A DNA stretch of 5,068 nt from Oscillospiraceae bacterium (lineage in GTDB: Bacteria > Bacillota > Clostridia > Oscillospirales > Acutalibacteraceae): positions 1 through 5,068 of the forward strand of contig CACYHJ010000217.1 of assembly GCA_902774165.1 (NCBI GenBank). The letters run 5' to 3'. The stretch's first letter is position 1. The number at the start of each line of letters is the position of its first letter. The notes under the pieces were generated by a model, which was given only the letters and a program-made list of their open reading frames with translations, was not told where the DNA came from and did no database searches. Positions 1 through 5,068 of this stretch are shown here, one piece after another. Position numbers and translations under genes: made by a program.

Positions 1-1361
1 CCTGCAAAGGGGAAGAAGCCGATCGGAACCGGAATACCTACGTTGACGCCGACCATGCCGCCGTCGGTATGACGGACGAACTCGCGGGCATAATAACCGT
101 TCTGGGTAAAGATCACGGAGCCGTTGGCATAGGGGTTCGCGTTCATAATCTCGAGACCCTCTTTGAAGTCCTTGCAGCGCTTGATGCACAGCACCGGACC
201 GAAGACTTCCTCGTCGCCGATGGTCATATCCGCGGTGACGTGGTCGAAAATGGTCGGACCGACGAAATAGCCGTTCTCATAGCCCTCGACAACGCAGTTT
301 CTGCCGTCGAGCACCAGCTCGGCGCCTTCGGCGACGCCCTTGTCGATATCGGCAAGAACCTCTTTATAATGCTTTTCGTAAGTGATGGGGCCGAGCTTCG
401 AGGTCTTATCCCATGCGGGACCGACCTTGATCTTCATCGCCTGCTTTTTCAGCTCGGCGACGAACGCATCGGCAATCGACTCCTCAACGACGCAGGCGGA
501 AAGCGCCATGCAGCGCTGTCCGGCACAGCCGAACGCGGAGTTCATCACGCCCGCGGCAGTACGCTCGATGGGCGTATCGGCAAGCACAAGCGCATGGTTC
601 TTCGCCTGGCAGAGGCACTGAACGCGTTTGCCCGCAGCCGCGGCGCGCGCATAGATTTTCTTGCCCACGGGGGTGGAGCCGACAAAGGTGATGCCCTTGA
701 CGTCCGGGCAGTCGAGGATCGTGTTGATTTCGTTTCTCGAGCAGGTGACTACGTTGATAACGCCGTCGGGAACGCCCGCCTCTTTATAGAGCTCAGCAAG
801 ACGGAGCGCAGTTCTCGGGGTGAGGGTCGCCGCTTTCAGCACCATGGTATTGCCGGTGGCGATGCAGACGGGAGCCATCCAGCCGAAGGGAATCATCGCC
901 GGGAAGTTGACCGGCACGATGCCCGCGAACACGCCGAGAGGCTCACGGTATTTCACGGTGTCATAGCCGCGCGACGCGTCCATAACGCTCTCGCCCATCA
1001 TCAGGGACGGGACCTGCGTGGCAAGCTCGGTGCCCTCCTTCGCCTTGAGAACGTCGCCCTCGGCTTCCGCCCAGACCTTGCCGTTCTCCTGCGCGACCAG
1101 AAGAGTCAGCTCGTCCATGTGCTCGATGATGAGGTCGCGGATCTTATAAAGAACCTGCGCTCTCTTGATGGCGGGAGTGCCGCTCCAGCCCGGGAACGCC
1201 GCTTTCGCAGCAGCGATCGCCTCGAGGACCTCCTCCTCGGTGCAGCAGGGCGCCTGCATGGTGACCTCGCCGGTACTCGGGTTGTGCAGATCGGTCCATT
1301 TTTCGGTCTTGGACTCTCTGTACTCGCCGTTCACAAAATACTTCATTTTTTCAATAGCCAT
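1..1361 (-). CDS. iolA: CoA-acylating (methyl)malonate-semialdehyde dehydrogenase, 3' end cut by window edge
   Basis: Partial gene with 453 complete codons visible. The family converts malonate or methylmalonate semialdehyde with CoA and NAD to acetyl- or propionyl-CoA plus CO2 in the cytoplasm, the last step of myo-inositol breakdown. The protein begins MAIEKMKYFVNGEY and aligns almost without gaps to B. subtilis IolA (487 residues) as I recall it. Seen: ENGK at 92-95, PSLMMG at 118-123, the oxyanion Asn152 in PVNFP, Lys176 in NTMVLK, FVGS followed by PVGK, AKNH, the catalytic Cys284 in GQRCM, YFVGPTIFD, and FFPFAG at the cut end. About 35 C-terminal residues are missing. The ATG at 1361 is chosen because a GGAGGAG site lies 5 bases upstream and it matches the family N terminus. 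Oddities: Lys106 sits where B. subtilis has a substrate-binding Arg, and KAAT replaces KPSE after the cofactor Lys. Either malonate or methylmalonate semialdehyde could be the substrate; the iol context favours malonate semialdehyde. Confidence 0.93.
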   Translation of the reverse strand, partial: MAIEKMKYFVNGEYRESKTEKWTDLHNPSTGEVTMQAPCCTEEEVLEAIAAAKAAFPGWSGTPAIKRAQVLYKIRDLIIEHMDELTLLVAQENGKVWAEAEGDVLKAKEGTELATQVPSLMMGESVMDASRGYDTVKYREPLGVFAGIVPVNFPAMIPFGWMAPVCIATGNTMVLKAATLTPRTALRLAELYKEAGVPDGVINVVTCSRNEINTILDCPDVKGITFVGSTPVGKKIYARAAAAGKRVQCLCQAKNHALVLADTPIERTAAGVMNSAFGCAGQRCMALSACVVEESIADAFVAELKKQAMKIKVGPAWDKTSKLGPITYEKHYKEVLADIDKGVAEGAELVLDGRNCVVEGYENGYFVGPTIFDHVTADMTIGDEEVFGPVLCIKRCKDFKEGLEIMNANPYANGSVIFTQNGYYAREFVRHTDGGMVGVNVGIPVPIGFFPFA

Positions 1362-1366
1362 TTTTT

Positions 1367-1373
1367 CTCCTCC
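1367..1373 (-). promoter_or_regulatory. Ribosome binding site of the dehydrogenase gene
   Basis: The minus strand reads GGAGGAG here, followed by five bases (AAAAA) and then the ATG at 1361. This is a near-ideal Shine-Dalgarno site and it decides the start codon of the dehydrogenase. Confidence 0.85.
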
Positions 1374-1394
1374 GTTTATTGTATTTACTGCATA

Positions 1395-1444
1395 ATCACA
1401 GCGGTGATCCGCACAGGGAAGCCTGTCGGAAACATTGCCGGATC
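1395..1444 (-). other. Overlapping inverted repeats in the leader before the dehydrogenase gene
   Basis: The 86-base gap 1362-1447 holds three perfect inverted repeats. GATCCG at 1406-1411 pairs with CGGATC at 1439-1444. Nested inside it, ACAGG at 1413-1417 pairs with CCTGT at 1422-1426 around a 4-base loop. A third, ATCAC at 1395-1399 with GTGAT at 1404-1408 and a 4-base loop, shares bases 1406-1408 with the first, so the two cannot form together. No T-run follows on the minus strand, so this is not a standard intrinsic terminator. The structure could affect mRNA processing, stability or translation of the downstream gene, or mean nothing; short stems like these also occur by chance. Confidence 0.35.
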
Positions 1445-1447
1445 TGT

Positions 1448-2146
1448 TTACGGCTGCGCCGGCATCGCCTCTTCCAACGTCGCGCCGGCATAATTGTAAC
1501 GCACCCACGAATTGATGTAATCGTTATGGAAAAGGAACCAACCTTCCTCGAGAGAAGACAGATCGAACGTCAGAGAAACGTTCTCCGTCGGTACGGCGCC
1601 CAGCTCTTCATCTCCGTAATTTGCAAGAACCATTTTGAGAATGCCCTTGGGATCGCCGTCAAACGGATCATTCAACTCGCCGTAGAGAGAATACTCGGAA
1701 TACCACTCGCCGAGTCCGAAGATAAATACGCCGTCCTCTCGCTGTGTAAAGGAAATCAGCGTTGCACTGTCGTCGCTGTTCCAAAAGCCTCTCAGAGATT
1801 CCAGCAGTTCCTCTTTATTCAGGCTCCCTTTGCCGGAGCCGCTGTCCGTCGTAACCGGCGGATTAGTTTCGGCAATGGTTCCCGTTGTCTGAGCAGCTGA
1901 CTCGGTAGTTTTATCCGTTGTATCTGTCACTGTAACGGTTGTATCTGTCGCCGTATCGGTTGTTTCAGTCGCCGTATCCGTTGTTTCTGTCGCGGCATCC
2001 GTTGTTTCGGAAACCCGGTCGCTCGGTTCGTTTCCCGTTCCGGCAAAGCCGTCCTTTCCGCCGCACCCCGAGAGGCAAATCACACAGCAGAGAAGGGAAA
2101 CGGCAAGCAACATGCTGAGAACAAACTTCAATGATCTGAATATCAT
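1448..2146 (-). CDS. Putative lipoprotein of unknown function with Thr-rich repeat linker
   Basis: This 232-residue protein is not a recognised family to me. Residues 1-27 form a lipoprotein signal peptide: a basic start (R4, K7), a hydrophobic core, and a lipobox LSGC with the lipidated Cys at 28. The mature protein should therefore be anchored on the outer face of the membrane. Residues 47-88 are a low-complexity linker of seven-residue repeats (ETTDTAT type), lacking the hydrophobic positions of a coiled coil. Residues about 108-232 look like a small folded domain rich in aromatic residues (LRGFW at 118-122, GEWYSEY, EEGWFLFHND, SWVRYNY), perhaps beta-rich and lipocalin-like, which is a guess. 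The ATG at 2146 has GGAG eight bases upstream and gives a complete signal peptide. It lies between iolE and the dehydrogenase on the same strand, so it may be co-transcribed; a role in substrate capture or sensing is only suggested by position. Confidence 0.85.
   Translation of the reverse strand: MIFRSLKFVLSMLLAVSLLCCVICLSGCGGKDGFAGTGNEPSDRVSETTDAATETTDTATETTDTATDTTVTVTDTTDKTTESAAQTTGTIAETNPPVTTDSGSGKGSLNKEELLESLRGFWNSDDSATLISFTQREDGVFIFGLGEWYSEYSLYGELNDPFDGDPKGILKMVLANYGDEELGAVPTENVSLTFDLSSLEEGWFLFHNDYINSWVRYNYAGATLEEAMPAQP
1883..2008 (-). repeat. 21-base in-frame tandem repeat encoding a Thr-rich linker
   Basis: Six units of 21 bases lie inside the lipoprotein gene and encode ETTDAAT, ETTDTAT, ETTDTAT, DTTVTVT, DTTDKTT and the degenerate ESAAQTT (residues 47-88). 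The first three are nearly identical and similarity fades downstream. Because units are a multiple of three, gain or loss of copies keeps the frame. Such Thr/Asp/Glu stretches typically act as extended spacers between a lipid anchor and an outer domain. Confidence 0.85.
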
Positions 2147-2154
2147 ATTAACAA

Positions 2155-2158
2155 CTCC
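2155..2158 (-). promoter_or_regulatory. Ribosome binding site of the lipoprotein gene
   Basis: The minus strand reads GGAG here, eight bases before the ATG at 2146. It is weaker than the sites of the enzyme genes on either side but well placed, and it supports the chosen start. Confidence 0.65.
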
Positions 2159-2181
2159 GTTCTGAAAAATCCGATCAGAGA

Positions 2182-2199
2182 GCCAAACGATTCTTTGGC
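2182..2199 (-). other. Stem-loop in the gap between iolE and the lipoprotein gene
   Basis: GCCAAA at 2182-2187 and TTTGGC at 2194-2199 form a perfect 6-base stem with a 6-base loop, about 40 bases after the iolE stop. On the minus strand a run of five T (2169-2165) follows only after 12 intervening bases, too far for a classical intrinsic terminator. It may be a weak attenuator or an mRNA 3'-end stabiliser limiting expression of the lipoprotein gene relative to iolDE. I see no convincing promoter in the gap 2147-2238. Confidence 0.3.
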
Positions 2200-2238
2200 C
2201 GGCATTACATCAATCCGGGATTTTCGATTCCGAACGAA

Positions 2239-3132
2239 TTAAAGTCCGGCTTTCTCTGCGATATACTTCCTCGCCTTGATCGCGTATTCGAGGGGGTTCG
2301 CGATCGCGGGATCCTGCTCCGCCTCAACAAGAACATAGCCTTCGTAATCCGCCTCGGCAAGCACGTCGAAAATCGGCCCGAAGTCGATCGCGCCGTCGCC
2401 GGGAACGGTGAAGGTACCCAGACGCACGCCCTGCAGGAACGAAAGGTGTTCTTTCTTGACCTTTTCGATCACCTCGGGACGGATGTCCTTGAGGTGGACG
2501 TGCTTTATACGCTTTACATACTTCTTCAGCACGCTCATGTAATCCTCGCCGCAATAGGCAAGATGACCGGAGTCGAACAGCAGGCTGAACAGATCGGGAT
2601 CGGTGTTCGCCATCAGACGGTCAACCTCCGCCTCGGTCTGAACAACGGTGCCCATATGATGGTGCAGCGTCAAGGCGATGCCCATATCCTTCGCGACCTT
2701 ACCAAGGTGGTTGATGCCCTTGCACAGGCGGTCCCATTCCTCGTCGTTCATCACGTATTTCGCCTCAAAAATCGGCTTATCCGTGCCCTGGATGGAATAG
2801 CTCTGTTCGGAGATCCCGACGACCTTAGCGCCCATTTCCTTCAGGAACGTGATATGCTTCACGAAATCCGCCTCGACCTGCTCGATGGGCTGGGTGAGGA
2901 TGAAGGAGGAGAACCATGCGTTGCAGATCTGCATGCCGCGCAGCTCCAGCGCTTTTTTAAGAACGGCGGTATCCTTCGGATACTTGTTTCCGACCTCGCA
3001 GCCGGTGAATCCGGCAAGAGCCATCTCCGAAACGCACTGTTCGAAAGTGTTCTCCGCGCCGAGATCCGGCATGTCGTCGTTTGTCCAGGCGATCGGCGCA
3101 ATGCCGAGCTTTACTTTGTTTTTGTCAAGCAT
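2239..3132 (-). CDS. iolE: Inosose dehydratase (2-keto-myo-inositol dehydratase)
   Basis: This cytoplasmic enzyme removes water from 2-keto-myo-inositol to give 3D-(3,5/4)-trihydroxycyclohexane-1,2-dione, the second step of inositol catabolism after IolG. From the ATG at 3132 the protein is 297 residues, the same length as B. subtilis IolE as I recall it. Family stretches in order: GIAPIAWTNDDMP (10-22), WFSSF (73-77), SEQSYSIQG (108-116), LCKGINHLG (136-144), HHHMGT (157-162), EVDRLMA (169-175), FDSGH (186-190), HVHLKD (211-216), FTVPGDG (241-247), VEAEQDP (269-275) and ANPLEYA. The fold is a xylose-isomerase-like TIM barrel using a divalent metal (Mn or Co in known members). Probable ligands by analogy lie near D187, H213 and E270 (inferred). 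A TTG three bases upstream is in frame, but ATG is preferred because it forms TGATG with the iolD stop and is 5 bases from AGGAAG. Overlap with iolD implies translational coupling. Confidence 0.96.
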   Translation of the reverse strand: MLDKNKVKLGIAPIAWTNDDMPDLGAENTFEQCVSEMALAGFTGCEVGNKYPKDTAVLKKALELRGMQICNAWFSSFILTQPIEQVEADFVKHITFLKEMGAKVVGISEQSYSIQGTDKPIFEAKYVMNDEEWDRLCKGINHLGKVAKDMGIALTLHHHMGTVVQTEAEVDRLMANTDPDLFSLLFDSGHLAYCGEDYMSVLKKYVKRIKHVHLKDIRPEVIEKVKKEHLSFLQGVRLGTFTVPGDGAIDFGPIFDVLAEADYEGYVLVEAEQDPAIANPLEYAIKARKYIAEKAGL

Positions 3133-3143
3133 CAATACTTCCT
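3130..3143 (-). promoter_or_regulatory. Coupled iolD stop / iolE start with internal ribosome binding site
   Basis: On the minus strand AGGAAG (3143-3138) inside the last iolD codons is followed by TATTGATG. The TGA (3134-3132) ends iolD and the ATG (3132-3130) starts iolE, sharing one base. The arrangement favours reinitiation and near-equal production of the two enzymes. It argues against the TTG at 3135, which would be only two bases from the site. Confidence 0.75.
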
Positions 3144-5051
3144 CGCAATCTTTCTCATTTTGTCAATATTCTCATACGCTTTGCGTACGGATTCCTTATT
3201 CGATACGGACGCAAGTCCCACGTTCCACCATGCGCCGTAACCGTCCGTCATGGTCTTGGGCAGCACCTTGATATCAATGAGTGTGGATACGGTCTGCTTC
3301 TTGCTGTCCTCCAGCGCCTCTTTCAGCTCCTCAAGGCTGCGGGCGGTGTAGGTCTTCACGCCGTAGCCGGAAGCTGCCTTCGCGTAGTCGATATACAACA
3401 GCTCGCCCAGCAGCTCGCCGTTTTCGTCGCGCTTGCGGAACTCGGTGGCAAGGTTGCCGATGCCGTTGGACATCTGCAGATTGTTAATGCAGCCGAAGCC
3501 CGCGTTGTCGAAGAGCATGACGTTGATCTTTTTGCCCTCCTGAACACTGGTGACCAGCTCGCTGTGCAGCATCAGATAGCTGCCGTCGCCGCACATGGCG
3601 TATACTTCCTTCTCCGGCTCCGCCATTTTGGAACCGAGCGCGCCGGCGATCTCATAACCCATGCAGGAATAGCCGTATTCCATATTATAGGAGTAACGTT
3701 CGTCGCTGGTCCACATTCTCTGAAGATCACCGGGAAGAGAACCGGCGGAACCCACGCAGATGGCGTTGTCGTCGATCATTTCGCGGATCAGCGCAACGGC
3801 GGCGACCTGCGTTACGTCGGTGCCGTACATTTTCGCGAATTCCGGGATCGTGCGCTCCTCGCGGGCGGCGATCAAGGGCTTGAAGTTCTCGTCGTAACGG
3901 TATGCGGCAAGGCGGGCCATCTCGTCGTCCCAGCCTTTTTTCGCATCTGCGATCTCGGTGGTATAAGCAGTTTTATAATCGATTGCGGCAAGCGCTTCAC
4001 AGAGGGCGTTGATTCCCTCTTTCGCGTCGGCGACGATCTTCACTGCGTCCAGCTTGTAAGCGTCAAAGCGGGAGGTGTTCACTGTGACGACCTTCACGTC
4101 GTCGCGGAACAGAGATTTCGATGCGGTGGTGAAATCAGAGAAACGGGTGCCGATCCCGATGATCACATCCGCTTCTTTCGCGATCACGTTGCCGGAGGAA
4201 TTGCCGGTCACGCCCAGGCCGCCCAGGTTGTACTTGTTCGAGGACAGGCAGGCGGTCTTGCCGCTCTGTGTCTCCGCAAAGGGAATATTGAATTTTGCGC
4301 AGAACTGCTCCAGCGCTTCGCCGGCCTCGGAATAACGCACGCCGCCGCCGCAGATCACAAGGGGCTTCTTTGCCGCTGCGATGACCTTTACCGCGTCCTC
4401 GATCTCCTCTTTCACGGGAAGCGGGCGGGTGATCTTGTGCACGCGCTTGGCAAGGAACGAATCGGGATAATCATAAGCCTCGCCCTCCACGTCCTGCGGC
4501 AGGCAGATGGCGACCGCGCCGGCTTCGGCGGTATCGGTCAGCACGCGCATGGCGTTGATCATGGCGCTCATCAGCTGCTCGGGACGCTGCACGCGGTCCC
4601 AGTATCTCGTCACGGCCTTATATGCGTCGTTGGTGGTGGTCGCAAGGGAATTGACCTGCTCGAATTGCTGCAGCACGGGGTCCGGCTGGCGGGAGGCATA
4701 GGCGTCCGCGGGGAACAGCAGCAGCGGCACGTTGTTGACCGTCGCTGTCGCAGCAGCTGTGATCATATTCGCTGCACCGGGGCCGATGGAAGATGCACAT
4801 GCGATGATCTTTCTGCGGTTGTTCTGCTTCGCGAACGAAGCGGCAACGTGCGCCATACCCTGTTCGTTCTTACCCTGATAAACGCGCAGCGCGCCGGGAT
4901 CCTCATCCAACGCCTGTCCGAGACCGACAACGATGCCGTGACCGAAAATGGTAAAGATACCGTCGACGAATTTCGTCTCTTTTCCGTCAAAGGAAACGTA
5001 CTGGTTGTCAAGGAATTTCACAAGCGCCTGACCCATTGTCATAAGTGCCAT
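3132..5051 (-). CDS. iolD: 3D-(3,5/4)-trihydroxycyclohexane-1,2-dione acylhydrolase (ring-opening)
   Basis: This cytoplasmic thiamine-diphosphate enzyme hydrolyses the cyclic dione made by IolE to 5-deoxy-D-glucuronate. Its 639 residues match the family length (about 637 in B. subtilis). It has the three-domain layout of the acetolactate synthase superfamily. The N-terminal pyrimidine domain carries GIFTIFGHG (31-39) and YQGKNEQGMAHVA (58-70), with Glu63 as the expected cofactor-activating acid. RQPDPVLQQFEQ, TTNDAYK and SQDVEGEAYD-like LPQDVEGEAYD follow. The central domain has GGLGVTG and IGIGTRFSDF. The C-terminal cofactor domain has GSLPGDLQR, EYGYSCMGYE and the metal-diphosphate motif GDGS (488-491) to Asn516 in FDNAGFGCINN. 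VLPKTMTDGYGAWW is typical of IolD. Compared with B. subtilis, about six extra residues lie in the loop after TEFRKR. The ATG at 5051 has AAGGAGG nine bases upstream. It is the most upstream gene seen, so promoter and regulator lie outside. Confidence 0.97.
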   Translation of the reverse strand: MALMTMGQALVKFLDNQYVSFDGKETKFVDGIFTIFGHGIVVGLGQALDEDPGALRVYQGKNEQGMAHVAASFAKQNNRRKIIACASSIGPGAANMITAAATATVNNVPLLLFPADAYASRQPDPVLQQFEQVNSLATTTNDAYKAVTRYWDRVQRPEQLMSAMINAMRVLTDTAEAGAVAICLPQDVEGEAYDYPDSFLAKRVHKITRPLPVKEEIEDAVKVIAAAKKPLVICGGGVRYSEAGEALEQFCAKFNIPFAETQSGKTACLSSNKYNLGGLGVTGNSSGNVIAKEADVIIGIGTRFSDFTTASKSLFRDDVKVVTVNTSRFDAYKLDAVKIVADAKEGINALCEALAAIDYKTAYTTEIADAKKGWDDEMARLAAYRYDENFKPLIAAREERTIPEFAKMYGTDVTQVAAVALIREMIDDNAICVGSAGSLPGDLQRMWTSDERYSYNMEYGYSCMGYEIAGALGSKMAEPEKEVYAMCGDGSYLMLHSELVTSVQEGKKINVMLFDNAGFGCINNLQMSNGIGNLATEFRKRDENGELLGELLYIDYAKAASGYGVKTYTARSLEELKEALEDSKKQTVSTLIDIKVLPKTMTDGYGAWWNVGLASVSNKESVRKAYENIDKMRKIARKY

Positions 5052-5060
5052 AAAACAAAT

Positions 5061-5067
5061 CCTCCTT
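5061..5067 (-). promoter_or_regulatory. Ribosome binding site of iolD
   Basis: The minus strand reads AAGGAGG here, nine bases before the ATG at 5051. This is a full Shine-Dalgarno match and fixes the iolD start over the in-frame ATG codons at residues 4 and 6. Only one further base of upstream sequence is available, so no promoter can be judged. Confidence 0.85.
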
Positions 5068-5068
5068 A

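Noticed and set aside
1378..1383. TACAAT on the minus strand as a -10 promoter element for the dehydrogenase gene
   Set aside because: There is no -35-like hexamer at 16-18 bases, and the implied transcription start would fall within the ribosome binding site.
69..1493. Long open frame of 474 codons on the plus strand
   Set aside because: It runs codon-for-codon in register opposite the dehydrogenase gene. It stays open because that gene avoids the Leu and Ser codons that read as stops on the other strand. The minus-strand protein has clear family motifs and a strong ribosome binding site; the plus-strand product resembles nothing.
1883..2008. Short direct repeats considered as a CRISPR array
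   Set aside because: The units are adjacent with no spacers, are 21 bases long, and code in frame for a Thr-rich linker.
2165..2199. Intrinsic terminator after iolE
   Set aside because: The six-base stem is separated from the five-T run by 12 bases and is only moderately GC-rich, so it is listed only as a stem-loop.
3133..3135. TTG as the start codon of iolE
   Set aside because: It lies only two bases from AGGAAG, while the next codon is an ATG with better spacing, a TGATG overlap and the exact family length of 297 residues.
2446..3240. Open frame of 264 codons on the plus strand
   Set aside because: It is in codon register opposite iolE, which is unmistakable, and its product shows no recognisable motif.

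Overview
This window holds part of a myo-inositol catabolic gene cluster. All four genes lie on the minus strand, so transcription runs from the right end towards the left. The likely host is a member of the Bacillota, class Clostridia, possibly a gut Oscillospiraceae or Lachnospiraceae type. Reasons are strong AGGAGG-type ribosome binding sites, moderately high GC with many GCG/GCC/GGC codons, a Thr-rich lipoprotein of a kind common in clostridia, and Iol proteins that align well with my recollection of the Bacillus subtilis enzymes but are clearly divergent. The genus cannot be fixed from the sequence.

Layout in transcription order. At 5051-3132 is iolD, the thiamine-diphosphate hydrolase that opens the inositol-derived ring. 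It overlaps by one base (TGATG) with iolE at 3132-2239, the 2-keto-myo-inositol dehydratase that makes the IolD substrate. After about 90 bases comes a gene for a 232-residue lipoprotein of unknown function (2146-1448), with a signal peptide, a Thr/Asp/Glu seven-residue repeat linker and an unidentified C-terminal domain. After another 86 bases comes an iolA/mmsA-type CoA-acylating (methyl)malonate-semialdehyde dehydrogenase (1361 to the left edge). It lacks about its last 35 residues because the window ends.

Together IolE and IolD do two successive steps (2-keto-myo-inositol to trihydroxycyclohexane-dione to 5-deoxy-glucuronate). IolA does the last step of the pathway (malonate semialdehyde to acetyl-CoA). 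The steps between and before them (IolG, IolB, IolC, IolJ) and any transporter or regulator are not in this window and probably lie on either side. The lipoprotein is the one part that the known pathway does not explain.

The points most worth a second look are the lipoprotein inside the operon, the apparent Arg-to-Lys change at a substrate-recognition position of the dehydrogenase, and the overlapping inverted repeats in the leader just before that gene. I found no RNA genes, insertion sequences, CRISPR array or clear intrinsic terminator. I see no convincing evidence of a wholly new system.
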